Below are positions 37,201-47,285 of a stretch of 49,047 nucleotides of DNA, piece by piece. Source of the DNA: Astrocystis sublimbata (lineage: Eukaryota > Ascomycota > Sordariomycetes > Xylariales > Xylariaceae); the NCBI GenBank assembly GCA_022453515.1, contig JAJNNY010000118.1, positions 1-49,047 on the forward strand, read 5' to 3'. The translations under genes were made by a program, and so were the position numbers. How positions within the stretch are numbered: position 1 is the stretch's first letter; each line of letters opens with the position of its first letter. The notes below the pieces were generated by a model, which searched no databases, was not told where the DNA came from, and saw only the letters and a program-made list of their open reading frames with translations.

Positions 37201-39002
37201 ATCGATCGCTGAGGTCATTACCACGAAAGCCTCGTTGAGAAACATGAAGGCGCTTGTGATGGCGGATTCCCATATGAACCAGCTAGATGTGTCCGATGCC
37301 TCCCGAATATCACTCTGCCCTTATATCGTCCGCTCTGCGCTGAAGAAAATTCTTACGTCCATGACTTCATGCTTTGTGGGACTCACGCCGCGTGTTGGCG
37401 CTGAAGTCGGTCATAACCATGACACGGCCTTGTCGTGCTTGCCTCCTCACTGCCGGCGTGAGACCCTTGACACTCTTTTCTCCGCTCAGGGATCCGATGG
37501 TATCGCCGATCACTCTACAGCTCTGGCCAACTTCCTCCGGCAGGCTGTTTACGACGTCACCCGCCTTGAAGGGTGAGGGAGACCAGCAGCCATGAAAGAA
37601 GTTTCAGTTGCCGACCTGACCAGCCGAGAAGCAGACCTCATCAATGAACCGCTGACCGTTATAGATTGGACAACCTCAGACAAGATATCCGTGCCGGTCA
37701 CAAGACTAGACTGCCATTCTCTGCTGTTCGAGGCGGACAAGACGTACTGGATCATAATGACTGGCAAGATAGCCACGTCATTGTGCGACTGGATGGCAAA
37801 GAAGGGCGCGCGGACGATCGTCCTCACATCTAGGAATCCGCAGATAGATGAACATTGGATCGCGGCTCACGCCCGTAACGGGGTCACTGTAGCTGTTTTG
37901 CCAGGGCAAGTCGAGTCGTGCTGCCTCGTTTTTTTCTGGACTGGACAGTAGCGTTAACAGGATCATTACTTCAGGAACATCACGGACGAAGCCAGCTCGA
38001 GAGCCGTCAAGGACAGCATCACGGCAAACTACCCACCTATTTCCGGGGTTATGAACGGTGCCGTGGTGATGGAAGATGTTTCCATCAGCAACACATCCTT
38101 CAGTCAGCTTGTCACTGTCCTTGGCCCGAAGGTGCAGGGGAGCACGAATCTCCACCGGCTTTTCGCTGATGCAAACACGGATCCCCTCGACTTCTTCATT
38201 CTCTTTTCATCCGTCACAGCTGTCTACGGTAACCCAGGTCAGGCTGGCTACGTAGCAGCCAATGCGTACATGGGCGCCCTCGCTGCGCAGCGGCAGCGAT
38301 GCGGCCTAGCCGCTACGGCTATCGACCTGGGTTCGATATTTGGCGTTGGGTACTGGGAAAGAGGACAGGGCAGGGCGCTGGATCTGACCATCTCAAAGTA
38401 CTCCTTCATGCACTTGTCCGAGGCCGATCTCCACCAGATCATTGCAGAGGCGATCAACTGTGGCCGGGCGGGTGGTCCAGCAATTCTGTCGACAGGGCTC
38501 GAGCCCGTGGCGGCCGATGCAGCCGATCTACCAGTCTGGGCAGAAAATCCGAGATTCGCGGCCTTCTTGATGCACGAAACAGGAGAGGATGGTAAAACGA
38601 GTAAGGACGGTGTGCCGGTAGCCGTTGGCTCCTCTATCAGCGACAAGCTGCAAAAGTGCGCGACGCGACAAGACGTCGAGGCCGTTGTCAAAGGTACGTC
38701 AGCAGAAGGCAAAGCCCATATAGCATGATACTAGTTCTGGCTCGAGGACAGGTGCCCTAGCCGCCCGGCTTCGCAAAGCGCTGCAACTCACGACGGCCGA
38801 TGATGATGATTTGATGTCGATGCACAGCCGGGAGATCGGCATCGACTCCCTCGTTTTGGTTGACATCCGCGCATGGTGTCTTGAGAACTTCGAGGTCGCC
38901 GTGCCTGTGCTGAAGATTATGAACAATGATACGCTGGCGAGTTTGGCTTTGCATGTTTCGAACAATGTACCTACAGAATTAGTGCCGAATGTTGAAGGGT
39001 GA
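31231..39002 (+). pseudogene. Decayed highly reducing PKS (KS-AT-DH-MT-KR-ACP, no ER)
   Basis: The domains follow in order across all three frames. KS, with Cys in DTACSSSL and His in EAHGTGTPAGDP and GHTEGSAG, spans about 31.24-32.65 kb. AT (IFTGQGAQ) is at 32.94-33.8 kb. DH, with HGVQGQTIFP, is at 34.0-35.0 kb. A C-methyltransferase (LEIGAGTGA, EYDLLVAFNVLH) is at 35.4-36.1 kb, a linker at 36.2-37.7 kb, KR at 37.7-38.6 kb and ACP (GIDSLV) at 38.75-39.0 kb. Breaks: frameshifts near 31684, 31894, 32925, 33263 and 33775; a deletion at 33158-33164 that removes the AT nucleophile region; a 4-bp duplication at 37201-37208; and an in-frame TGA at 37574. Introns remain with consensus ends: 32515-32574, 35497-35565, 35917-35965, 37906-37974 (GC-AG) and 38694-38751. 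The KR glycine motif is also altered (TGKIATS). The enzyme once made a methylated, unsaturated polyketide; the product is unknown. The style resembles the PKS half of PKS-NRPS hybrids, but nothing follows the ACP. Confidence 0.88.
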
Positions 39003-39736
39003 GCAGATAACTTATAAGCATGAGCATGAGCTACCTAATGGATCTGTCGAGATGGAGGTCTAGAATCATCTTGTGTAGGAATTTAGGGGTAGGGTTAGGA
39101 CGGCACTCACGCGTGGCCAGACATGGAAGGAGTGTTACATGGATGGACAGTGCAGTTATTCTCTACGCACAGTCAAACCAGTAACCTACAGAGGTACCTA
39201 GACCACCTGGGCATTTCAACCTGCTTTCTCCTAATCGTCGTCCTCGTCTCAATCAACTCAACGCACGCATCAGCAAAAGATGCCCAGCACACTCCTAAGC
39301 CGAATGAATCAGACTATATATTTCTTTGGGGATGATGTATATCAACATGGGTAGCATCTCGACACTTCAAAGTTGCATTCCGAAGCTGGCCGCATTGCTT
39401 GCATGCTCACACCGCATGGTATCACGTTGATTGAAGGTGGGCGCGATTGAAAGTCTACAGTGAGCGCTCAAGGGCCAATTCTCGGGCCATTAATTACCTC
39501 AAGAGCTGTTCTGTTGGGTGTGTTATGCACTTGAAATTATTCAGATTACAACAAATTGCTCAAACTGCTAAGTTCCTTGGCCATCCGATACTTGAAGTCT
39601 TATTGGCTCAAGTGGTTCTAAACACATGCAATTCTACCGAGTTAACCCCCTCGGTCCGGAGGTTCGTTCCAATACGCAAAATCCGTATACCCTCACTTTC
39701 AGCTGTTCAACTATCGCGCATGTCTCTATATTCGAC
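39003..39736. other. Convergent region between the PKS remnant and the EthD gene
   Basis: About 730 bp with only short unrecognised frames. No NRPS condensation-domain remnant is visible after the ACP, and no RNA gene was seen. Confidence 0.45.
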
Positions 39737-40150
39737 TCAAGACCTCTCCGTCACAGTAGTATCGCCCTTCAGGACCACAGTCATCCGAGCGCGGTCAAGG
39801 AACAGCTCCTCGTCGGCAGCAATCTTCTGCGCGTTCTCGGGTTGTTGCGTGAGGGCGAAGAAGGCTTGGAAGGCGGCCTCGTCTTCGAACTTGAGCTCGG
39901 CAAACGCGTCGTAGTCAAACTCTTCTTGGGTTCCAATCATGACGCTTGCGGGAGTGTTGGGGTTGCGCGCCGAGTTGCCCTCGGATTGCTGCTCGGTTCG
40001 GTGAAGATAGTGTCTCGTGTGCGAGAGCGGGAACTTTGCGCCGGTGAGAGAGCGCACCAGGGGCACGTGAGACCCCTCGTAGTGGGTTTTGAACTGCTCT
40101 GGTGTGGTGCCGGGCTTCCGGTAGGCAAAGATAAGGACCGAGTAAGGCAT
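39737..40150 (-). CDS. EthD-domain dimeric alpha-beta barrel protein
   Basis: The ATG at 40150 gives 137 residues. An upstream in-frame ATG at 40273 would add 41 residues, but these are Ser/Gln-rich and the fold starts at MPYSVLIFAYRKPGTT. The pattern (beta strand SVLIFAYRKPG, then TPEQFKTHYEGSHVPLV, then DAFAELKFEDEAAFQAFF) is that of EthD/stress-response A/B-barrel proteins, which dimerise. In fungi these are often found in secondary-metabolite clusters or stress responses, and some relatives act on aromatic polyketide intermediates. It is intact although its neighbours on both sides are broken. The substrate is unknown. No signal peptide or membrane segment is visible. Confidence 0.85.
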   Translation of the reverse strand: MPYSVLIFAYRKPGTTPEQFKTHYEGSHVPLVRSLTGAKFPLSHTRHYLHRTEQQSEGNSARNPNTPASVMIGTQEEFDYDAFAELKFEDEAAFQAFFALTQQPENAQKIAADEELFLDRARMTVVLKGDTTVTERS

Positions 40151-41202
40151 ATTTAGGAGTTGTTGAGATTGGATGGGATCTATTGTGCTATGGAATAAAC
40201 GAATATGGTCTTGAGGCGCGGACGCGATAGTGGTAGGTGATCTTTGTGAGAGGGCGCTGATAGGAGACAACAAGAGCTACTTGACAGAGCCCGCGAAGGT
40301 GAACGCTTGTAGTTATATGATTTATAGTCTCGGTCGCACGGTATTGGCATGTGAGTATTCTCCTACAGGAACTATGTAGGTCCTAAAGTCCCAGGACCTT
40401 GGCTACAAGTCCACATGTCTGTCCTCACGGCTGTGATCAGCGAATCATTAGAGAGAAAGAGGGGCGCTTCATGTCGGAAAGGGAGGGTAAAGACGAAATG
40501 AATAAAATTAGAAACGGCTGGAGGTTGTGACTTGGGGGGATGTCGAGCGGTGCGCATGCAATGCAATGCAATGCAATGCAATTGTGAGATGTTGAGAGCT
40601 AACATGTATATAGATATCAGGCCTGAATGGCTGATGACGATGGCCTGTTGGTTCCATGCAGTGTAGTGCCTCCAGTGAGTACAGTACCCCTCGACCCCGC
40701 CCTTTGCGACCAACTGCAGCGAGTAGATGCTCACGGGCAGCCAGCCATTATAAATGATCATAGTAACTCTACCTAATCCTCTACCACTGTTCTGCACGTA
40801 GATAAATCTGCTGGGATGCTGTCGTGCAATATTTCGGTCTAGGCGTTGCGCATTCTGCTGTTTCACATAATTGCAATCTTTAGGCTCTTCCAATAGTACC
40901 CTTCACAGTGCGATCGGTATAGCGGCCTCTATTACTTATTGCTTTTCGAATAATACGACACATCAGGAAATAAGTTTCATCCTGTGATCTTGTAAGGCGA
41001 CATGGTATATCACGGCTGATCGCCTATTACAGGTTAATAAAGTGTAAAGAATACGAACATTCTAATACGTCATATTGAGCTACCTTATTGATGGGAATGG
41101 CTTAATAACCACAACAGAGTAGGTAATTTCATCTGCATCACCTGACCCCCAGATCTTGCAGTGCCGCCGGCTTTGACAATCTGCTAAGGAAGACATAGCC
41201 TC
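40151..41202. other. Intergenic region with a pentanucleotide microsatellite
   Basis: About 1 kb upstream of the EthD gene and downstream of the Clr5/ankyrin remnant. A frame at 40372-40893 (minus) is open but low in recognisable features and covers the microsatellite, so I do not call it a gene. Confidence 0.45.
40556..40581. repeat. (atgca)n microsatellite
   Basis: About five copies of a 5-bp atgca/tgcaa unit lie in a row. A simple repeat, probably polymorphic between strains. Confidence 0.85.
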
Positions 41203-42190
41203 TCATGAGACACGCTTGCTCCGAGACTGGTAGTCCTGTAAGTTGAAGCAATTCGTGCTTGTGTCAGCCGGGTGAAACCAGCGCGTCTCCTCTTCGTCTC
41301 GGCAAGTGCATAGTACCAATCTGTCTCCTATGCATGAATCCTCGATGTGATCACCATAGGTAGAAGTTGGCCATGTCCTATCGTCCCAATATGGGCACAT
41401 ATCTTCCCGGCCCTCCCAGAGCCTCTTAAAATCTTCTGGGGTGTAGTAAGGTGTATATCTCGCCGTACGTACGCGGCCTTCTCGAAAGTCTGCAATCTTG
41501 AATCCACAAGCAAGGAGCACAGAGTCCCAGAGATCGCCCCTGTACGACCCCAGATCAAAGCTGTTCCATTCATGGCAGGCGGAATCGGCGTACGCGATCT
41601 GGGAAATCGATTCCCCCCAGTCATCAACAGCGTGGGCGTTTGCTCCACTAGCAACGAGGTGAATGAGCGCATCTTGCCAATTAAGTTCGGATGGCCGCTG
41701 TATCTTCGAGCGAAAGAACATGTGCAGACAGGTCCCGATGCGACATGTGTCGTTTACTCGACACCCTCGGTCGAGAAACAATTTCACCCATGCTTTAGGG
41801 CTGGCGGGAAGCCATGTTGGCATATTTCCCGCGTCAAGAAGATGGTGGAGGTTTGGGCGATATCCGCCGATGCGACAACTGCCCAGATCGAAGTAAGAGG
41901 TGAGATTGAATAGAAATCGCATTATTTCGTAGCCCTAGGGAATAAATATTAGTACCGAAGTAATGTGTGATACACACGTGGGGGTTGCTAGCATACAGGT
42001 AGACTCCTGCTCAGAGATCCCAATCTATCGGCCAGTCCATCTATGACACTCACGCGACGGTTACCGAGAGTGAATCTCATCGTAGGGTCTGCACCTGCAG
42101 CCAAGAGAACTTTACTTGTTTCCAAATTGTCCTCCTGTCTGAGTGAAAGATGTAACGGAGTTCTAGAATTAAGAAGTTTTCTCGTCAGTA

Positions 42191-42232
42191 AGCTAACCGC
42201 AGGGGCCACGGGCCATGACCTCACGGGCCACC
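42191..42232 (+). repeat. Left terminal inverted repeat of the transposon
   Basis: This 42-bp arm matches the right arm perfectly. It is GC-rich and contains cacgggcca twice, in contrast to the AT-rich interior. Confidence 0.92.
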
Positions 42233-44081
42233 TTAGCCACCAACCACCATTATACAATCGAAGCTGTTTTTTTCAACAAAAACCATCGCGAATGCTGTTT
42301 TCAAGCGTTTTCTATAACAATACAGTCTTCAACCTCCGATTCATCTTCTAGAATAGCCCCATGGCTTGGAATAACGATCGCTGGCACCTCGCAATCGCTA
42401 GCCTCGTCCTTATATACGATCCTACGCCTTAACTTTCTCTGGACCCTATATACGTCCGCTATTATTACTAACCGCCGTCCCGGCGCTAGCTTGACCTTCT
42501 TTTGATTCTTTTTAACCGATCTTGTGATTTTAGTTTCGAAGTATTAGACTTTAGCTTTAAGATTCGCGATTTTTTTAGCTTAGTAGTTTAAAGCTTTCGT
42601 AGCTTTCCAAGTTACTAGCTTTTAAGCTAATATATTAAACCCGCCGATTTCGATAGTAGATTTCTAATAGTTTTATAAAAGATTTTAACTATTTATAGGC
42701 GTATTAAAGCATATTTTCGGCTTGAATACAAAAAAATCCGGTATTTTTAGTTTTTTTACTATAGTTAACTTATTTATAGCGTCTTTTGCTATACCCTTGT
42801 TTTTTAAAATTATATATTTCGATAATAACGGCTTTATACGATCGTAAAAAAAGATCCCAGCTGTTGCCTAGGCTTTAGTAATAACCCTAGAGTTCAAAAT
42901 ATCGAGCCTTACTAGCTGGAATACCTTTATAACATCTTTTTTTATAGTTTTAATTCTTAAGGTAGCTAATGGAATATTATAAAAATGTTTTTAAAGCTTT
43001 TTTTTTAATAACCCAAAAATTCCTATGTTTAACGCCTAAACAATATAACTATAGTAAGGCTTATAAAAGATTAGCTAGACCTTGTTTAATAAACAGGTCG
43101 ATAGAAAAAGGTTGTTTGTATAGGAATCGTAACTATCGCAGACCAGAACCACCCATCTATTGCTGTACCGCTTGCGAATATAAGGAATAAAAAGGCTTTC
43201 GAGCTAATCTATCGCAATATTATTATTAGTCCACCCCTTGGGCAAAGCTTTAAATAGCTAGTTGTTTTATAATCTAAGGTTCCGTTCTAGAAACTACTAT
43301 TATTAGACCTCCTTGCCCTTTAAAATCACTAGCGGCGGAAGCACTACTCTATTAGTAGAAATATACTCTATTATAGTAATCTATTCGCTTTTTTTAATAT
43401 TTTTCTTAAATATTAAACAGGTCTTAGTTTTATATATTACCTAGTGATTTTTACTAATATTTTAACCGATTTCTATTTTATTAATATTATACTAATAGTT
43501 TTATAAGATATTAATAACCTATAGGATTTTAAAATAATTAAAAAAACGTTAATATTTATAACTATAATACTATTTACCCTTAAATAAGCTATTATATATA
43601 ATCTTAAAGCTTTAATAATTAGATTACGCTTAAGAAAAGCGCGATACTATACTTCCCTAACCCTTTTAGTAACACTAGAAACACTTAATAATAAGTTAAT
43701 AATCTACCGGAATTTAATAAGCAAAAGTGCGTAGCCTAGTTTAGCCTAGCCAATCGCCCAGAACGCTAATCGGGCTTCTAAGTAAAGTAATAAAGCTTAA
43801 AAGCTTCTATTGGTGTCTTTTCTAGTAGGAATCCCGTCGATACAGCGTTATAAGGTGGTTTAAGGGACTGCCCACTTCTTAGTCGCGGCTCGGACAGCTA
43901 TACCAAGTTTAACATCGCGTAGGGCACCCCAATAGCGTATATCATAATCATCTAAAGGCATTATAATAAAAAGCGAGAAAAAGCGGTTCGATTAATAATA
44001 ATTATAACAAGAGAAGGTTAAAGGTGGTTGCGTTATTGCGCTGGGATTAAATACGCGGTGTCACGAAAAGTCGCGGGGCTG

Positions 44082-44123
44082 GGTGGCCCGTGAGGTCATG
44101 GCCCGTGGCCCCTGCGGTTAGCT
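44082..44123 (-). repeat. Right terminal inverted repeat of the transposon
   Basis: Exact reverse complement of the left arm, followed by TA at 44124-44125. Confidence 0.92.
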
Positions 44124-45784
44124 TAGTGCGAAGTAAGAAGTTGATTGTCGTTATTGAACTCACACCTCGCCTTCGTTCGAATCATGAGATATAACTTCAT
44201 CTACGTCGAAACCTTCCCGAAGAAGATATTCACATACTTTTGTGTTCCATCCGCGGCTGGCGTACTGTCGGCATTTAGCAAGTGTTTCATTTTTGGGGTG
44301 TTTGTTGTACCTACGTATAAAAGTGACGCGCCATTCTCGTTGCAGTCTCGAAGACTAGCTTTGCCAGCTGCAAACAGGTCCTTTAGGTTTTGAACTGAGC
44401 CAGTTTGGGCAATATCGAACACGGTTGAATCGTTGGGAACAATGTTGTGAACGATGACCATCGGCGGTAGTGCGAGGTTGCCAATGTCTGTTTGATATTG
44501 CTGCACCTTGATCTGTAACATTTTATTCGACTTGGCAGGCCGGAAGACAAGTTTCGCTCCCAAATGCCATTTGGTCGTATGATCTCCAGTATCTTGGTCA
44601 TATTCGTCTGCGAATGCTCGAGTTGTATTCTCAGTCACAGTTAACCTCGTGCTCCCTAGAGGGATCGCCGTATATCTTTTCTCGTAAACCACACGCGACG
44701 ACGGAAGTCTTCGGCGAGGCGCCCCGGCTGAGGCTAGTTGACATCAGTGGTTAACTTAGCTCTTCGGTGTCGACATTTGAATACATACTGTATGCATTCA
44801 AATTGAAACTAGTCGACGACGCGACAAAGCTTTCGGTTAGGCCCAGGCCCTTCTCAGCATTATGATAGGAGTAACACTGGAAATCGGGGACATGTTTCTT
44901 TGACTCTTCTTCCACTGCTCTCTGGGCCCATAATAGTAGAGTTTCCAAGCGTCTCTTCAGTTGCAACACACTTGAATCGCCTACTTTTGCTGTTTTCGCC
45001 GATATAGACTCCCATACTTGACACAAACTCTGTTCGAAATGTAACAAAGTGTCCGAGTACACCTCACTTCGGTCGCTTGCCGGTATTAGTGTTATTTCCT
45101 GGGGTGTTCGGGACCCGGTCCAGCTCTCGTGAAAAAGCAGGTTTGACGAGCTGGGATCAGCTGGTTCTGTTTCTGATAAGTAGTCAAATAGGAATGCGTA
45201 TGACTGAAGCTACCCATGTGTCTCATGGGAGTCATGACATCTTCTGAAATATTCCGAGGGGCTCCAAATTTATTTGTAGCAAGGGCTGCGGGATCTGGCG
45301 TGGTCGGCTCTAGTGCATGGCTACCAAGAACTTGGGCGAAGTCCGTGGAATATGACAGGGATTCTACCGCCAGCGATGTAATGGGCGTTTGTTCCACTGC
45401 GTTTATGGGCAGATGAACGAGAGAAGCGGGCGAGACAATTTGTATAAGATCATGCCGAGCATTGGCTGCAGCTATACTTCCATCCATATGACTTAGCTTC
45501 TTGTTTTCGAGACTCCCCACTCACTCAGTTTCTTTTTGAACTGCCGTAGGCTTCTGTCTGTTAGTATACGTATGGTAAGATTACCTAGGTAAGTATAATG
45601 CGTCATACCTGGTGCTGAAACCGTAATCTGACTTCAGTGTTTCGATGACCTCCTCGGCAATCCTGTCCTTTCCCAAATACAATTCAATGATGGTTTCTCT
45701 CATAACATTCCACTTCGTCTCCGCATGGGGATGGCGCATTTTGTTAGTGCGGGACGACGAGTTTCTTACTCTAGTGGTTGCCAT

Positions 45785-46660
45785 TGCTCCATTTGGATTG
45801 AGGAGTGAAGGGAGGCGGACTGAATTTGATATATTACCCCTCTTGAGACTCCATAGGTTCCGAGCGGCAGTTGATCGTCAAGGAGATAGAAAAGCCAATC
45901 AGTGTGGATCCTGTTATTTTGCAGTGCAAGACTTACGAAGAGGGTTGGGTGAATAATGCTGAACCGGTGATGTTTCCATTCACTTAGTATGGACTCGAAA
46001 TTGACCAAGTGTAAAGCCGTGTGCAGCTCCCAACAGCTGCCTTTCTTTAGGAACGCGATGGTTCAGCAAAGATCGTCAATTGGGATCAATCCAATCGAAT
46101 GTCGGAAATGCCAGCCGGGGGGAAGTTAGGGTGACAGCTTGGCAGGGCAAAAGTGCATAAAAGTCGCTTAAAGTGCACTATCTGACATGCAGGAAATCCA
46201 ATGGCAGGCACATGCTATCCTTACTCTCTGCCTGCCAAATTTGCCCAAATTTGATGATTTCAGCTGGCTAAGATGCAGAGCTGACCTAAGCCTCAAGGTC
46301 CTTGACCCCGGTCGATGGCCAAAAGGGGGTCTGTCATGACGAATCCGATACGACGGCCCAACTTGGTTGCTTGGCTGACATGAAGAATCGCTACAGTGAC
46401 TTACCATGAAGTTATCCCTATTTATGCCATTTTGCATGTTGAAAGTTACTCTATTACATGTATCTCATGTAGTTCACTCTTGAATGTACTCCAGTTTAAC
46501 ATTGATGTCCCTCCAACATGAAAGGTTATGAACACCACCAAGCCCGTCACATGGTGTCATCGTTGGTGCGGGCAAGAGCAAGTTCCGGTTTATTTCCTCT
46601 CACCGTAGCTGTCCCATTGAACCCGCAGACGTTTTGAATGTTATTCGTGCTCACTGCTGA
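45785..46660. other. Region upstream of the Clr5/ankyrin remnant
   Basis: About 0.9 kb with short frames only and no recognisable family. It probably contains the old promoter of the minus-strand remnant. Confidence 0.4.
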
Positions 46661-46990
46661 CGCGCATATTTAGTGGCCTACTTCAGCGGTGGCAGTCTTG
46701 TTCCAGGCGACTTGACATTAGGGAACCAGGTCTATATTAATTATGGCTTGGAGCTCGTCAATGTTTACCATGATTCATACATCGTCACGGCAACACATAT
46801 CGCGCCCTGTTCTTTTAGCCGGCAAGATAACGCCCTCGCGGCGAATGCTTCCAATAACGCTGCGGCACCTAGCGACCAGGAGGCCTTCTACGCCGAGGCT
46901 GGCTTCTGGATCGGAAGCTCTCATTATTTACACCGGCCTGAGGGCATTGAATCATTCTACTATGCCTACCGTGCGCTATTCGGATTTAAC
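46661..46990 (+). pseudogene. GH47 alpha-mannosidase fragment
   Basis: An open stretch of about 110 residues resembles the catalytic barrel of class I alpha-1,2-mannosidases, which trim N-glycans or act in ER quality control. Recognisable blocks are YFSGGSLVPGDLTLG, YGLELV and YAEAGFWI, then RPEGIESFYYAYRA near the end. It begins abruptly after a stop and with no start region. The similarity ends at about 46990, although the frame stays open to 47359 with sequence I do not recognise. Family cysteine and glycine positions look substituted (for example Tyr where family members have Cys before FxGG). It is a small internal piece of a gene of roughly 500 residues, so a remnant. Confidence 0.7.
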
Positions 46991-47285
46991 CTCACAAGAA
47001 TTTTGTTATATCGGCTAGGCAATATAATAGTCTTCCAAGATACCCAAATCGACACTATCGAGGATTTACTACCCATCTACATACTTGAGACAATCGGGGA
47101 GAGCAGTGGTACACAGATATTTGTATTGATAACTAGATGTATCATAGGGGAAAAAGAAGGTCTTATAACAACATTCCGAATACCACGTCAGACGTGTGAA
47201 AGAGTGTTCCGACTTTCAATCAACAGCATTGATGATGTGTGCGCTCGCCAGTTCTACCTTCAGAAGCTTCAGCTGACACAAAGGC

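Larger units (their letters stand above)
42191..44123 (-). mobile_element. Fot1/Tc1-mariner-like DNA transposon, 1933 bp, degenerate transposase
   Basis: The ends are perfect 42-bp terminal inverted repeats (42191-42232 and 44082-44123, starting agctaaccgcaggggcc). They are flanked on both sides by TA (42189-42190 and 44124-44125), the target duplication of the Tc1/mariner superfamily. Length fits Fot1/pogo-type fungal elements. On the minus strand a transposase remnant starts near 43961 (MPLDDYDIRYWGALRD) and shows a helix-turn-helix-like RAATKKWAVP segment followed by stop codons. The C-terminal remnant (LAPGRRLVIIADVYRVQRKL) lies near 42.45-42.5 kb. The interior between is very AT-rich with many stops, as after RIP. 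The element itself cannot encode active transposase. Confidence 0.88.
41203..45784 (-). pseudogene. Clr5-domain ankyrin-repeat gene, frameshifted and interrupted by a transposon in an intron
   Basis: The reconstructed exons are 45784-45609, 45553-44789, 44733-44164, 42162-42054 and 41934-41203, about 780 residues. The N terminus is a Clr5 domain (KWNVMRETIIELYLGKDRI, then FKKKLSEWG after the 55-nt intron), a domain of fungal DNA-associated or regulatory proteins. The C-terminal part has ankyrin-like repeats (TPLHLSLRQ, VLLAAGADP). Frame analysis shows three apparent one-base losses: in the A-run near 45528, near 45212 and near 44310. Consensus introns remain: 45554-45608, 44734-44788, 41935-42053, and one of 2001 nt (42163-44163) that contains a complete transposon; without it the intron would be 66 nt. 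Function is unknown. Breaks in two exons make a full product unlikely unless the sequence has errors. Confidence 0.7.

Noticed and set aside
37549..37592. Treating the TGA at 37574 as removed by an intron
   Set aside because: The only local GT...AG pair would make an intron of about 17 nt, too short to splice.
40372..40893. Minus-strand open frame of 173 codons over the microsatellite
   Set aside because: Its sequence is partly encoded by the atgca repeat and resembles no family; not called as a gene.
44170..44182. gttcgaatc resembling a tRNA B box
   Set aside because: It lies in the coding remnant of the Clr5/ankyrin gene and no A box or cloverleaf fits upstream.
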